The notes beneath the pieces are model-generated. The model saw only the letters and a program-made list of their open reading frames with translations, made no database searches and was not told where the DNA came from. Below, piece by piece: positions 16,138-25,765 of a DNA stretch of 64,000 nt (its first letter is position 1; each line of letters starts with the position of its first letter). Both the position numbers and the translations under genes were made by a program. This DNA comes from Arthrobacter sp. Soil764 (lineage in GTDB: Bacteria > Actinomycetota > Actinomycetes > Actinomycetales > Micrococcaceae), in the NCBI RefSeq assembly GCF_001428075.1, contig NZ_LMSI01000001.1, positions 156,516-220,515 of the forward strand, read 5' to 3'.

Positions 16138-16159
16138 CTCATGAACGGTCGGTCAGTCG
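16138..16159. promoter_or_regulatory. PaaR-type operator, site 3
   Basis: Between paaK and paaR. The core GAACGGTCGGTCAGT matches the paaZ site in 14 of 15 bases, while the outer arms are less conserved. It lies 13-34 bp upstream of the paaR start and suggests autoregulation. Confidence 0.55.
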
Positions 16160-16171
16160 GCGCAGGGCCGG

Positions 16172-17521
16172 CTACCCCTTGGGACGCAGGTCGTAAATCC
16201 GGCGCAGCTTGCCGTTGGACCGCTCGAGCGAACCCGGTTCCACGACGTTCACGGTGCACGAAGAACCCACGTGGATCTTGATCTGCTCCTTCAAGGTGCG
16301 TGCCGCCGTCGTGCCCTGCTCAACACTCACCGCGTCCCGGCGCTCGATCTTGACCGTCATCTGGTCCATCCGCTGGCCCTCGGGGCGGGTCAGTTCGAGC
16401 TGGAAGTGCGGGCTGAGCTCGGGGATCCGCAAAGCGATTTCCTCGATCTGGGACGGAAAGACGTTGACGCCGCGGAGGATGATCATGTCATCGCTGCGGC
16501 CGGTGATGCGGCCCATCCGGCGGTGCGAGGGGCGGGCCGTGCCGGGGAGCAGGCGGGTGAGGTCCTTGGTGCGGTAGCGGATGATGGGGAGGGCTTCCTT
16601 GGTGAGCGACGTGAACACGAGTTCGCCGTGCTCGCCGTCCCGCAGGACGTTTTCCTTGCCAACCACCGGGTTGAACGCGTCGATGATTTCGGGGCGGAAG
16701 TGGTCCTCCCAGATGTGGCTGCCGTCCTGGGTCTCCACGGCTTCGCCGGCGACGCCCGGGCCCATCACTTCGGACAGGCCGTAGATGTCGCACGCCTTGA
16801 TGTTCATGGTGACCTCGAGCTCGTGCCGCATCTCCTCAGTCCACGGTTCGGCGCCCAGCACTGCGTACTTGAGGGAGGTGGAGGCGGGGTCGATCCCCAT
16901 GTGGGCCATGGCGTCCGCGATGGTCAGCAGGTAGGTGGGGGTGGCCAGGATGGCGTCGGGCTTGAAGTCCTGGATCAGCTGGATCTGGCGTTCGGTCTGG
17001 CCTCCGGAGATGGGGATGACGGTGCAGCCCAGGGCTTCGGCTCCGGCGTGCGCACCCAGGCCGCCGGTGAAGAGGCCGTAACCGTAGGCGTTGTGGACCT
17101 TCATGCCCGGGCGGACGCCGGACGCGCGCAGGCTGCGGGCCACCAGCTTGGCCCAGTCCGCCAGATCCTGCTTGGTGTATCCGACGACGGTGGGCCGGCC
17201 CGTGGTGCCCGAGCTGGCGTGCACGCGGGCTACTTCGGCCTGTGGGACGGCGAACATGCCGAACGGGTATTCCTCGCGCAGGTCGTCCTTGGTGGTGAAG
17301 GGGAAGTTCCCCAGGTCGCTGAGTTCGCGAAGGTCGTTGGGGTGGATCCCGGCGTCGTCGAACTTGCGCTTGTACAGCGGCACGCGGTCATACGCATAGG
17401 CCACGGTGTGCTGCAGGCGGCTGAGCTGGAGGGCTTCGAGCTCATCCCGGGAGATGGTTTCCTCGCGGTCCAGGACGGCGTCGGTGCCGGTGGGTGCGGT
17501 TTCGGGGGCATGCAGGGTCAT
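16172..17521 (-). CDS. paaK: Phenylacetate-CoA ligase
   Basis: A 449-residue member of the ANL superfamily. It carries the PaaK nucleotide loop SSGTTGRPTVVGYT, the YGYGLFTGGLGAHAGAE segment, YGLSEVMGPG and the hinge region RITGRSDDMIILRGVNVFPSQIE. It converts phenylacetate, CoA and ATP to phenylacetyl-CoA, the committed first step and the source of the inducer for PaaR. It starts 7 bases after paaI (AGGAAAACC before the ATG). A longer frame to 17668 overlaps paaI and lacks conserved sequence. Substrate inferred from close match of the family motifs and from context. Confidence 0.9.
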   Translation of the reverse strand: MTLHAPETAPTGTDAVLDREETISRDELEALQLSRLQHTVAYAYDRVPLYKRKFDDAGIHPNDLRELSDLGNFPFTTKDDLREEYPFGMFAVPQAEVARVHASSGTTGRPTVVGYTKQDLADWAKLVARSLRASGVRPGMKVHNAYGYGLFTGGLGAHAGAEALGCTVIPISGGQTERQIQLIQDFKPDAILATPTYLLTIADAMAHMGIDPASTSLKYAVLGAEPWTEEMRHELEVTMNIKACDIYGLSEVMGPGVAGEAVETQDGSHIWEDHFRPEIIDAFNPVVGKENVLRDGEHGELVFTSLTKEALPIIRYRTKDLTRLLPGTARPSHRRMGRITGRSDDMIILRGVNVFPSQIEEIALRIPELSPHFQLELTRPEGQRMDQMTVKIERRDAVSVEQGTTAARTLKEQIKIHVGSSCTVNVVEPGSLERSNGKLRRIYDLRPKG

Positions 17522-17528
17522 GGTTTTC

Positions 17529-17999
17529 CTACTTCTTGGGGATGGTGCGGCTGCGTCCGCGGAACTCGGCGATGAGCTCGCCCGGGGAACTGGGTTGGGT
17601 CTCGGCGGCCGGCGCGGCGGCGTCGGCGGCGAAGATCTGGATGTCGTACAGGCCGCTGCGCCCGGCACTGGAGCGGCGGTCGGCGACGGCGGTCAACACC
17701 TGGCCGCGGAAGGCGGGCTTGAGGAAGTTGATGTCGACGCCGGAGGCCACGGTAATGGTGCCTTCCTCGCCGGGTGCAGGGTGGATGGGGTTGCACGCGA
17801 GGGCGAAGGCGGTGTCCCCGAACGCGAAGATCATTCCGCCGTGGGCCATGCCGAATCCGTTGAGCATTTCCTGCCGGAGGGTCATCCGGATGGTGGCGTG
17901 CCCGTCGCTGAGGGCGAGGACCTCGATTCCCATCCATTCGGAGGCGTAGTCGTTTTCCAGGATGGGGTGGGTGGCCCCGGAAAGTGTTGCTTCAGCCAT
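17529..17999 (-). CDS. paaI: PaaI hotdog thioesterase
   Basis: A 156-residue protein with the PaaI signature NGFGMAHGGMIFAFGDTAFALACN, in which the Asp is the catalytic acid, followed by GVDINFLKPAFRGQVLTAVA. PaaI hydrolyses ring-hydroxylated phenylacetyl-CoAs, removing dead-end products and freeing CoA. The C-terminal 35 residues (AAAPAAETQPSSPGEL) form a low-complexity extension between the last strands. It is the first gene of paaI-paaK-paaR, behind the most symmetric PaaR-type operator of the window. Confidence 0.88.
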   Translation of the reverse strand: MAEATLSGATHPILENDYASEWMGIEVLALSDGHATIRMTLRQEMLNGFGMAHGGMIFAFGDTAFALACNPIHPAPGEEGTITVASGVDINFLKPAFRGQVLTAVADRRSSAGRSGLYDIQIFAADAAAPAAETQPSSPGELIAEFRGRSRTIPKK

Positions 18000-18021
18000 G
18001 CGTCATTGCCTCCAGCTTTAT

Positions 18022-18043
18022 TTACCGAATGTTCATTAGGTAA
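18022..18043. promoter_or_regulatory. PaaR-type operator, site 4
   Basis: The most symmetric site: arms TTACCGAATG and CATTAGGTAA around a 2-base centre. It lies 23-44 bp upstream of the paaI start. Confidence 0.7.
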
Positions 18044-18125
18044 TCCCATGAGGGGGTCCGGTGTCAAGAGGAGGCGGGATAAGGCACGACGCCGGGACGC
18101 ACCTTGCGCGGCTGGGCCGCCCCTT

Positions 18126-18187
18126 CATCGATTGCTGCGTATCTGCCGTTTTCAGCGCCTAAAACGGCAGTTACGGAGCAGTCGACG
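18126..18187. repeat. 62-bp dispersed palindromic element, copy 2
   Basis: Starts CATCGATTGCTGCG, core TGCCGTTTT and AAAACGGCA, ends AGCAGTCGACG. It lies in the 268-bp gap between the divergent paaI and pta genes, so it is unlikely to be only a terminator. Confidence 0.7.
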
Positions 18188-18267
18188 CTGGGTCAGGCGC
18201 CCCGCGCACGGCCTCGGAGTGCAAGGATGGGGGGACCGGCACCAGCAAGAACAGCAAAGGGCGGACC

Positions 18268-20361
18268 ATGGCAAAAGGCATCTACGTCAGCGCAACCACC
18301 CCGGGATCGGGCAAGTCCCTGATAGCCCTGGGCCTGGCCGATACGCTGCACCGGCACGCGGACAGGATCGGCTTCTTCAAGCCGGTGGTCCACGGGCCCT
18401 CCGCGGCGAATGACCCCATGCTGGCACTGATGAAGTCCCGCTTCGCCCTGGATGATGACCGGTGCCGCGGCGGCCTGACCTACGACGAGGTCCGCACGCT
18501 GCTCGCCGAGGGGAACCGGGCGGAGATCGACGCCAGGTGTGTGGAGATCTTCGCGGACATCGCCCGTCACTGCGACGTGGTGATCGTCGAAGGCACCGAC
18601 CTGGTGGGCCAGGACTCCGCCGTCGAATTCGACCTCAACGCCCGGCTCGCCAACAACCTCGCCACACCCGTGGTGGCCGTGGTGGGCGCCAAGGGACGGA
18701 CCGTTCCCGAGACTGCTGCCGCCGTCGAGGTTGCCCGCAAGGAACTTGCCGCCGAAAAATGCGCGCTCCTGGCCATCATGGTCAACCGGGCGGACGCCGA
18801 TGACCTCGATGCCATTGCGGCTGCCCTGAAGCCGGGGGCCTCCGGCCGGCCCGTGTACATCCTGCCGGAGCTGGAGGAGATCGCCCGGCCCACCACCGGC
18901 GAGGTGGCCCTGGCGCTGGGCGTGCGGCAGATCGCGGGGACGCCGGACATGGAACGCGACGTCAGGGACATCAAGGTGGCCGCCATGAATGTGGGCAACT
19001 TCCTTAACGTGCTCGATGAAGGCGCCCTGGTGATCGTGCCGGGGGACCGGGCGGACGTGATGGTGGCCTGCCTGGCATCCTCCTTCTCGCCGGAGTTCCC
19101 GGTGGCCTCGGCGCTCATCCTCACCGGCGGCCTGGCCCCGGACGCTAACATCTACCCGCTCCTGGCGCAGGCGCCGTTCCCGGTGTTCGCCACGGAAGAT
19201 GACACGTACCAGACCGCCCGCCGGGTCTCCGAAGTCCGCAGCGAGATCTGGTCCGGCCACCGGCGCAAGGTTGCCTCCGCCCTGGGGCTCTGGTCCCGCC
19301 GCGTGGATGAGGCCGAGCTGGTGGAGCGCCTGCACCTGCCACGGGCTGAGCGGATGACCCCGCTGCGGTTCCTGCACGACCTCATCGAGCGCGCCAGGGC
19401 GCAGCGGCGCCATGTGGTCCTGCCGGAGGGAACCGACGTCCGGATCCTGCGTGCAGCCGAAATCCTGCACCGCCGCGATGTCTGCGACCTGACGCTGCTG
19501 GGCCCCGAATCCGACATCCGGGAACTGGCTGCCGCCAACGGCATCGATTTGTCCGGCATCAATGTCATCGACCCGGCCACCTCCGAGCTGCGCCTGAAAT
19601 TCGCCGAAAAGTACGCCGAACTGCGGGCACACAAGGGCGTGGACCTGCCCAAGGCCCTGGAAATCATGCAGGACGTGAGCTACTTCGGCACCATGATGGT
19701 CCAGCTGGGTGTAGTGGACGGCATGGTGTCCGGTGCGGCCCACACCACCGCCCACACCATCCGGCCGGCCCTGGAGTTCGTGAAGACCCGTGAGGGCGTG
19801 AAGATCGTGTCCTCGGTGTTCCTGATGCTCATGCCGGACCGGGTGCTGGTCTATGGCGACTGCGCAGTGAACCCGGATCCCAACGTGGAGCAGCTGGCGG
19901 ACATTGCCCTGGCCTCGGCAGAGACCGCCGCCCAGTTCGGCGTGGAGCCGCGGGTTGCGATGCTCTCCTATTCCACCGGCGGCTCGGGCTCGGGGGAGGC
20001 CGTGGATGAGGTACGGCAGGCCACCGAGCTGGTGCGCACGCGCCGCCCTGACCTGGCAGTTGAGGGCCCCATCCAGTACGACGCCGCCGTGGACGCTTCG
20101 ATCGCCGCGTCCAAGATGCCGGGCTCCTCGGTGGCCGGGCAGGCCACGGTGTTCATCTTCCCGGACCTGAACACCGGCAACAACACGTACAAAGCGGTGC
20201 AGCAGAGCTCGGGCGCCGTGGCCGTGGGCCCCGTCCTGCAGGGGCTGCGGAAGCCGGTCAACGACCTCTCCCGCGGCTGCACCGTGGAGGACATCGTGAA
20301 CACGGTGGCCATCACGGCCATCCAGGCTCAGGTGCCGGTTCCGGTTCCGGCAACGCTTTAA
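18268..20361 (+). CDS. pta: Phosphate acetyltransferase, long type
   Basis: A 697-residue three-part enzyme. It has an N-terminal P-loop/BioD-like domain (ATTPGSGKSLIALGLADTL), a central DRTGG domain and a C-terminal PTA/PTB catalytic domain (from about 375: RRHVVLPEGTDVRILRAAEIL, GMVSGAAHTTAHTIRPAL, MLSYSTGGSGSG, FPDLNTGNNTYKA). It interconverts acetyl-CoA and acetyl phosphate. Its usual partner ackA lies 7.1 kb downstream, beyond a sugar-acid island. A hairpin directly after the stop has a near-identical twin just before the region leading to ackA. Confidence 0.93.
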   Translation: MAKGIYVSATTPGSGKSLIALGLADTLHRHADRIGFFKPVVHGPSAANDPMLALMKSRFALDDDRCRGGLTYDEVRTLLAEGNRAEIDARCVEIFADIARHCDVVIVEGTDLVGQDSAVEFDLNARLANNLATPVVAVVGAKGRTVPETAAAVEVARKELAAEKCALLAIMVNRADADDLDAIAAALKPGASGRPVYILPELEEIARPTTGEVALALGVRQIAGTPDMERDVRDIKVAAMNVGNFLNVLDEGALVIVPGDRADVMVACLASSFSPEFPVASALILTGGLAPDANIYPLLAQAPFPVFATEDDTYQTARRVSEVRSEIWSGHRRKVASALGLWSRRVDEAELVERLHLPRAERMTPLRFLHDLIERARAQRRHVVLPEGTDVRILRAAEILHRRDVCDLTLLGPESDIRELAAANGIDLSGINVIDPATSELRLKFAEKYAELRAHKGVDLPKALEIMQDVSYFGTMMVQLGVVDGMVSGAAHTTAHTIRPALEFVKTREGVKIVSSVFLMLMPDRVLVYGDCAVNPDPNVEQLADIALASAETAAQFGVEPRVAMLSYSTGGSGSGEAVDEVRQATELVRTRRPDLAVEGPIQYDAAVDASIAASKMPGSSVAGQATVFIFPDLNTGNNTYKAVQQSSGAVAVGPVLQGLRKPVNDLSRGCTVEDIVNTVAITAIQAQVPVPVPATL

Positions 20362-20365
20362 ACGT

Positions 20366-20399
20366 ACGACGCCGGCACTTTGGCGAGTGCCGGCGTCGT
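20366..20399. terminator. pta terminator hairpin (left twin)
   Basis: A 14-bp stem (acgacgccggcact and complement) with loop ttggcg. It is 32/34 identical to the hairpin at 26989-27022 at the other end of the sugar-acid island. Confidence 0.8.
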
Positions 20400-20423
20400 C
20401 CCTTTGCTGAGGGCTGGGGAAAC

Positions 20424-21755
20424 CTAGGCGGCTGCCGGGACCTTCAGCGGCTCGATCTTGCCAATCACGAACAGGTAGTTCGCGGCGCCAATGAGGGAGA
20501 TTGCGCCGATGACGGCCAGCGGCGCCACGAAGGAGCCGGTCTGGTCAACCAGCACGCCGATCAGGATGGGCGTGAAGATGCCGGCCAGGTTGGACGCGAA
20601 GTTCTGCAGCCCGCCGATGGAGCCGACGTGGCGGGAGCTGGGCGCGACGTCCGCCGGCAGTGACCAGATGCCGGTTGCTGCCACGGTGAGGCTGGAGTAG
20701 GCGACGGACAGCAGTGCCAGCGCCATCCAGGCTTCCGGAACGAGCGCGGCAAACATGATGACCGAGCCGCCCGCCAGGCCGCCGGCAATGGCAGTCTTGC
20801 GGACCTTGCTGACGGGGGAGCCGGCCCGGACGGCGCGGTCGGCAAGGTAGCCCCCGAGCCAGCCGAACAGGACGGCGCAGATGCCGGGGATGGCGCCGAA
20901 GAAGCCCAGCTTGAGCAGGTCGAAGCCGCGTTCCTTGACCAGGTAGCTGGGGAAGAACGTGATGAAGAAGTAGATGGCGCTGTTCAGGCAGAAGAAGCCG
21001 AACATCATGCTCAGGATGGTGCGGTACTTGAAGAGCGAACGCCAGGGGAGTTTGGCCGCGCCTTCGTCATCGCTTGCCGCGCCGCGGGCGCCGCCCTCCT
21101 GGATGTAGGTGACTTCTGCGGCGTTGGCGCCGGCGTGCTCCTCCGGGCTGCGGTAATACTTCCACCAGACGGCGGCCCAGATGATGCCCAGGACGCCGAT
21201 GATGATGAATACCGCGTGCCAGGAGGTGAAGGCGACGATCAGGGTGACGATCGGCAGCGCGATGACCGCTCCGACGCGCGAACCGGAGTCCCAGATGCTG
21301 GTGGCAAAGGCCCGTTCGCGGACCGGGAACCAGGTGGCCACCACCTTTGCCGCCGTGCTGGGTGCCGGGCTCTCGCCGACGCCGAGCAGGAAGCGGGCGG
21401 CGAACAGGGACCAGAAGCTGGACGCCGCTGCCGTAACCATGGTGAAGACGGACCACCACACGGCGGCCAGGGAGAACGAGCGGCGCGGGCCCACCTTGTC
21501 CACGTACCAGCCGGCTGCGAGCTGGAAGAAGTCATAGGCCCAGAAGAAGGCCGCAAAGATCAGCCCCTGTTGGGTGGCGGTGAGTTCAAAGTCCTTGCCC
21601 ATGAACGGCAGGGCGACGCTAAGGCTGGAGCGGTCCAGGTAGTTGATGCTGAGGCCTATGAAGGCGAGCCAGATGATGACCCAGCGTTTGCGGGTCATCA
21701 GTCGGGGCTGCCGGGCGGGGTTGGCAGTGGATGTCTTACTTCCGAGCGTAGTCAT
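20424..21755 (-). CDS. MFS transporter, sugar-acid (ACS) type
   Basis: A 443-residue protein with about 12 hydrophobic segments. It has the anion:cation symporter pattern: RWVIIWLAFIGLSINYLDRSSLSVALPF at the first helix, then WYVDKVGPRRSFSLAAVWWS and LGVGESPAPSTAAKVVATWFP. This group imports hexuronates, glucarate or galactonate with protons. Divergent from gntR and the dehydratase operon, it shares with the latter a promoter of matching sequence, so it most likely imports the sugar acid degraded there. The start at 21755 has GGAGACCGC before it; an earlier ATG is not favoured. Confidence 0.85.
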   Translation of the reverse strand: MTTLGSKTSTANPARQPRLMTRKRWVIIWLAFIGLSINYLDRSSLSVALPFMGKDFELTATQQGLIFAAFFWAYDFFQLAAGWYVDKVGPRRSFSLAAVWWSVFTMVTAAASSFWSLFAARFLLGVGESPAPSTAAKVVATWFPVRERAFATSIWDSGSRVGAVIALPIVTLIVAFTSWHAVFIIIGVLGIIWAAVWWKYYRSPEEHAGANAAEVTYIQEGGARGAASDDEGAAKLPWRSLFKYRTILSMMFGFFCLNSAIYFFITFFPSYLVKERGFDLLKLGFFGAIPGICAVLFGWLGGYLADRAVRAGSPVSKVRKTAIAGGLAGGSVIMFAALVPEAWMALALLSVAYSSLTVAATGIWSLPADVAPSSRHVGSIGGLQNFASNLAGIFTPILIGVLVDQTGSFVAPLAVIGAISLIGAANYLFVIGKIEPLKVPAAA

Positions 21756-21836
21756 GCGGTCTCCTTCGACATATACATGGCTTCGGGTGCGGTATGCACG
21801 GGCGGGAGGGGGAGACGCGGAAGATGTCAGCGCCAA

Positions 21837-21885
21837 AATCATATAGGAATCTGGTTAATCATATAGATATTGTGATCCAGATCAA
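21837..21885 (-). promoter_or_regulatory. Promoter/operator of the MFS gene
   Basis: On the minus strand a -35 TTGATC (85-80 of 218xx) and a -10 TATGAT (63-58) with a 16-bp spacer containing TGGATCACA. A second ATCATATAG word follows at 21838-21846. The -35 to -10 block is nearly identical to that of the dehydratase promoter at 22806-22833. Confidence 0.55.
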
Positions 21886-21996
21886 GTGTTGCTTCTGAAA
21901 AGGGGCGGAAGAAGAGACCGGCCGTGCGTGGCTTATGATTCCCCCAGCAGCTCCAGAGCAATCAAAGCCCGTTCAACCAATGCAAGAGGTAATTGC

Positions 21997-22725
21997 GTGC
22001 CCCCACGTCAACCATCAGATCTTCCGCGCGGCAAGGCTGCCGTTCCGGACGTCTACACGGCCATGCGCGCCTCCATTCTGGACGGCGAAATTGCCCCGGG
22101 CACCCGCATCAACATTGATGCCGTGGCCCGGAGCCTTGGGGTTTCGCAGACTCCTGTCCGCGAGGTGCTGCAGCGACTCGAGGGCGACAACCTGGTGGTG
22201 TACAACCCCGGCCGCGGCTACAGCACCACTCCGCTCCTGGACCTGCCGGAGCTGCGCTCGCTGTTCGAGTTCAGGCTCCTGGTGGAACCCTGGGCGGCGC
22301 GTGCGGCGGCTGTGGACCGCCTGGCCAATCCGGCCGGGACCCTGGAAAAGGAGCTGGCCGGCTTCCGGGACGCCATGAAGCGCAGCAGCAAGGACCTGCG
22401 GCAGGATCTGGTGGCCCACGACACCCGCTTCCACGACGCCATCCTGGCCGCGTCCGGAAACCCCGTGGTCCGTCATGCCTTTGCCCAGACGCACTGCCAC
22501 CTGCACACCTTCAGGCTTTACCCTGCAGACGTGGACGGCGCCATCACGGTGGCTGAACACACCGCTGTGCGGGAGGCAATCGAGGCCTGCGATCCCGAGC
22601 GGGCAGAAGCGGCCATGACCACCCATATCCGCAACTCCTTCGACAGGTTTGCCAAAGCGTTCGACGGTGAGCTTGCTCCCCTGGAGGACAGCGGCCCGCC
22701 GCGGCGGCGGATTGTCACCGGCTAG
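21997..22725 (+). CDS. GntR family regulator, FCD subgroup
   Basis: A 242-residue protein. The winged helix (about 20-85) reads YTAMRASILDGEIAPGTRIN, then LGVSQTPVREVLQRLEGDNLV. The FCD ligand domain (about 95-225) has the metal/ligand set Asp/His in HDTRFHDAIL, His in AEHTAVREAI and His in MTTHIRNS. FCD regulators commonly respond to sugar acids. The GTG at 21997 (AAGAGGT upstream) is chosen over longer frames that read through promoter sequence. It probably controls the two ATCATATAGG-bearing promoters on either side. Confidence 0.85.
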   Translation: MPPRQPSDLPRGKAAVPDVYTAMRASILDGEIAPGTRINIDAVARSLGVSQTPVREVLQRLEGDNLVVYNPGRGYSTTPLLDLPELRSLFEFRLLVEPWAARAAAVDRLANPAGTLEKELAGFRDAMKRSSKDLRQDLVAHDTRFHDAILAASGNPVVRHAFAQTHCHLHTFRLYPADVDGAITVAEHTAVREAIEACDPERAEAAMTTHIRNSFDRFAKAFDGELAPLEDSGPPRRRIVTG

Positions 22726-22805
22726 CTCACGGCGGCGCTGCCCCGGTCCTTGGAGGGGCCGGGGCTTTTTCGCGCCTTGCGGCTATGGCAAATGACAGGC
22801 GGGGC

Positions 22806-22852
22806 TTGACCTGGATCACAGGTCCTATATGATTTTAGAAATTCGTATAGGA
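22806..22852 (+). promoter_or_regulatory. Promoter/operator of the sugar-acid operon
   Basis: -35 TTGACC (22806-22811), 16-bp spacer with TGGATCACA, -10 TATGAT (22828-22833). The -10 is embedded in TCCTATATGAT, which pairs as an imperfect inverted repeat with ATTCGTATAGGA at 22841-22852. Likely GntR operator. Confidence 0.55.
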
Positions 22853-22901
22853 ATCGAATCTTTCCCCTTCCCGCACAGTTGCCATCCGAAAGTTGAGATC
22901 C

Positions 22902-24251
22902 ATGCCTTCCATTACGTCCGTCAAGACCCAGGACGTCCGTTTTCCCACATCCCTTGAACTTGACGGTTCCGATGCGGTCAACGTCGACCCCGATTACTCC
23001 GCCGCCTACGTGGTCATCCGCACCGATGCGGGCGACGAGGGCCACGGCTTTGTCTTCAGCTGCGGCCGCGGCAACGAGATCCTGACATCGGCCATCGATG
23101 CCTACGGGCGCCTGCTGGTGGGCCGCGACATCGACGAGCTGATCTCCGACCTGGGCGGCGCCTCCAGGCTCCTGGTCCACGACTCCCAGCTCCGCTGGCT
23201 GGGACCCGAAAAGGGTGTCACCCAGATGGCGTGCGGCGCGCTGGTCAGTGCCCTGTGGGACATCCGTGCCCGCCGCGAAAACAAGCCGCTCTGGCTCCTC
23301 CTTGCTGAGATGACGCCCGAGGAACTGGTGAGCATGGTGGACTTCACCCACATCCGCGACGCCCTCAGCCCCGAGGAAGCCCTGGAGATCCTCCGCGCCG
23401 GACAGGAAGGTAAGGCCGAAAGGATCGCCGCCCTTAAGGCAGACGGCTTCCCGGCCTACACCACCTCACCGGGCTGGCTCGGCTACAGCGACGAGAAGCT
23501 GGTCCGGCTGAGCAAGGAGGCCGCGGCAGAGGGCTTCTCCATGATCAAGCTCAAAGTAGGCGGCGACATCGATGATGACCGCAGGCGCATGGCCCTGGCC
23601 CGCGAGGCCGTGGGCGCCCTGCCCATCGCGATCGACGCCAACCAGCGCTGGGAAGTGTCCGAGGCCATCGAGTGGGTCAACCAGCTGGCCGAATTCAACC
23701 CCTACTGGATTGAAGAGCCCACCAGCACGGACGACATCCTGGGCCATGCCGAAATCCGCAGGGGTGTCACCCCGGTGCGGGTCGCCACCGGAGAGGCCGT
23801 GGCCAGCCGGATCGTCTTCAAGCAGCTCCTCCAGGCCGGCGCCATCGACGTCCTCCAGCTGGACTCCACCCGCGTGGCCGGCGTCAACGAGAACATCGCC
23901 ATCCTGCTGCTGGCGGCGAAATTCGGGGTTCCCGTCTGCCCGCACGCCGGGGGAGTGGGCCTCTGCGAACTGGTCCAGCACTTCTCCTTCTTCGACTACG
24001 CCGTGGTGGCCCGCAGCCAGGAAAACCGCATGATCGAATTCGTGGACCACCTGCACGAGCACTTCGCCGAACCCGTCCGGATCATCGACGGACGCTATGC
24101 CGCCCCGGCACTTCCCGGCACCGGCGCCGAAATGTTTGCCGCCTCCCGCACCCGCTGGGAATTCCCCAGCGGCGCAGGCTGGCAGGAAGTGGGCAACCGC
24201 GCCGCCGTCACCGGTGGCTCCGTGGCCGCGGCAGCAGGAGCCGGCCGATGA
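22902..24251 (+). CDS. Sugar-acid dehydratase, enolase superfamily (L-fuconate/pentonate type)
   Basis: A 449-residue mandelate-racemase-type protein close to L-fuconate dehydratases ([25 protein letters not shown]). Visible active-site residues are the KxK pair (IKLKVGG), metal ligands in [15 protein letters not shown] and TGEAVASR, and the catalytic His in CPHAGGVGL. It dehydrates an aldonate to a 2-keto-3-deoxy acid. The downstream enzymes make 2-oxoglutarate from a C5 acid, so a pentonate such as D-arabinonate or a relative is a better guess than L-fuconate. ATG 22902 is preferred over TTG 22893. Confidence 0.85.
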   Translation: MPSITSVKTQDVRFPTSLELDGSDAVNVDPDYSAAYVVIRTDAGDEGHGFVFSCGRGNEILTSAIDAYGRLLVGRDIDELISDLGGASRLLVHDSQLRWLGPEKGVTQMACGALVSALWDIRARRENKPLWLLLAEMTPEELVSMVDFTHIRDALSPEEALEILRAGQEGKAERIAALKADGFPAYTTSPGWLGYSDEKLVRLSKEAAAEGFSMIKLKVGGDIDDDRRRMALAREAVGALPIAIDANQRWEVSEAIEWVNQLAEFNPYWIEEPTSTDDILGHAEIRRGVTPVRVATGEAVASRIVFKQLLQAGAIDVLQLDSTRVAGVNENIAILLLAAKFGVPVCPHAGGVGLCELVQHFSFFDYAVVARSQENRMIEFVDHLHEHFAEPVRIIDGRYAAPALPGTGAEMFAASRTRWEFPSGAGWQEVGNRAAVTGGSVAAAAGAGR

Positions 24252-25765
24252 ACACGGCTGCCGTCCTCGCCGACCCCACCACCGCGGAGCAGCTTGACGC
24301 GGCGGTCACGGACGCCCACCGCGCCTTCGAGCAGGCCCGGATAGCGGACCCGCAGCGGCGCGCGGGCTGGCTGGACGCCATTGCCGCCGGCCTGGAGCAG
24401 GATGCTGCGGGGCTGGTGGAGGCCGCCGTCGCGGAAACGCACCTTGGGGCGGCCCGGCTGGAAGGGGAACTGAAGCGCACCGTGTTCCAGCTGCGGCTCT
24501 TCGCAGCGGAAATCCGCCAGGGTGAGCACTTCGACGCCACCATCGACCACGCCGACCCCAACTGGCCCATGGGCCCGCGCCCTGACCTTCGGCGCTGCAA
24601 CGTTCCGCTCGGCGTCGTTGGCGTTTTCGGCGCCTCCAACTTCCCCTTTGCGTTCAGCCTGATGGGCGGGGACAGCGCGTCGGCCCTGGCCGCGGGCTGC
24701 GCCGTGGTCCACAAGGCACATGACGCGCATGCACGGCTCGCTGCCCGGACCGCGCGCACGGTGATCGGTGCGCTGGAAGGTGCCGGGGCGCCGTCGGGCC
24801 TCTTCTCGATGGTGACCGGACGGCAGGCCGGCGAGGCACTCGTGGACCACCATCTGGTCAAAGCCATCGGCTTCACCGGCTCCACCGCCGGCGGCCGGGC
24901 CCTGCTCAACCGGATCGCTGCCCGCCCGGAACCCATCCCGTTCTTCGGTGAGCTGGGCGGCATCAACGCCGTCTTCGTCACGGGCAAGGCCTGGGCCACC
25001 CGGCGGGCGGAAATCCTTGCCGGCTACGCTGCCTCATTCACCCTGGGCATGGGCCAATTCTGCACCAAACCCGGGCTGCTGTTCGTCCCCGCCGGGCAGG
25101 CTGACGGCATCCGCCGCGAGCTGGAGCAGGCCCTGTCAGGGTTTACCCCCGCCCGGCTGCTCAGCCCCCGCCTGCACGACGGTTACGCCGATGCCGTCAC
25201 CCGGCTCCGGGGCAGCCGCGGCGTGGACGTCCTGCTGGAAGGTGATTTTGCCGACGAGCCGGCCCCCACGGTCCTGCTCACCACTGCAACGGAGGTCCGG
25301 AAGAACCCGGACCTGCTCCGGCAGGAGATGTTCGGCCCGGCCAGCCTGGTGGTCGAATACGCTGACGAATCCGAGTTGCCGGACCTGGCGGGGCTGCTGG
25401 AAGGGCAGCTGACCACCACGCTGCAGGCCGAAGTTGAGGACGACGTGGACACGCTCGCCGCCAGGCTGGCGGACATCAGCGGCAGGGTCCTGTGGAACGG
25501 CTGGCCCACCGGCGTGACCGTCAGCTACGCCCAGCACCACGGCGGGCCCTACCCGGCCACCACCTCCAACACCACGTCGGTGGGGACGGCGGCGATCCGC
25601 CGCTTCCTGCGGCCCGTGGCCTACCAGTCATTCCCGGCGCAGCGGCTGCCCGAACCGCTGCGGGACAACAATCCCTGGCAGGTGCCGCAAAGGGTCGACG
25701 GCGTCTGGCAGCGTCCGTCCGGCCCCGCAGCCGGGTCCGTGACCACCCGGGAGGACCAGCAGTGA
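24248..25765 (+). CDS. 2,5-dioxovalerate (2-oxoglutarate semialdehyde) dehydrogenase
   Basis: A 505-residue aldehyde dehydrogenase of the KGSADH branch. Motifs are [28 protein letters not shown], the catalytic Glu in FFGELGGIN, the catalytic Cys in [10 protein letters not shown] and the branch-typical [10 protein letters not shown]. It oxidises 2-oxoglutarate semialdehyde to 2-oxoglutarate with NAD(P). The ATG overlaps the dehydratase stop (ATGA), so it is translationally coupled. The family assignment is strong; activity on other semialdehydes cannot be excluded. Confidence 0.87.
   Translation: MNTAAVLADPTTAEQLDAAVTDAHRAFEQARIADPQRRAGWLDAIAAGLEQDAAGLVEAAVAETHLGAARLEGELKRTVFQLRLFAAEIRQGEHFDATIDHADPNWPMGPRPDLRRCNVPLGVVGVFGASNFPFAFSLMGGDSASALAAGCAVVHKAHDAHARLAARTARTVIGALEGAGAPSGLFSMVTGRQAGEALVDHHLVKAIGFTGSTAGGRALLNRIAARPEPIPFFGELGGINAVFVTGKAWATRRAEILAGYAASFTLGMGQFCTKPGLLFVPAGQADGIRRELEQALSGFTPARLLSPRLHDGYADAVTRLRGSRGVDVLLEGDFADEPAPTVLLTTATEVRKNPDLLRQEMFGPASLVVEYADESELPDLAGLLEGQLTTTLQAEVEDDVDTLAARLADISGRVLWNGWPTGVTVSYAQHHGGPYPATTSNTTSVGTAAIRRFLRPVAYQSFPAQRLPEPLRDNNPWQVPQRVDGVWQRPSGPAAGSVTTREDQQ

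Noticed and set aside
16271..17575. 434-codon plus-strand frame opposite paaK
   Set aside because: Antisense shadow caused by strong third-position G/C bias; the paaK reading carries all family motifs.
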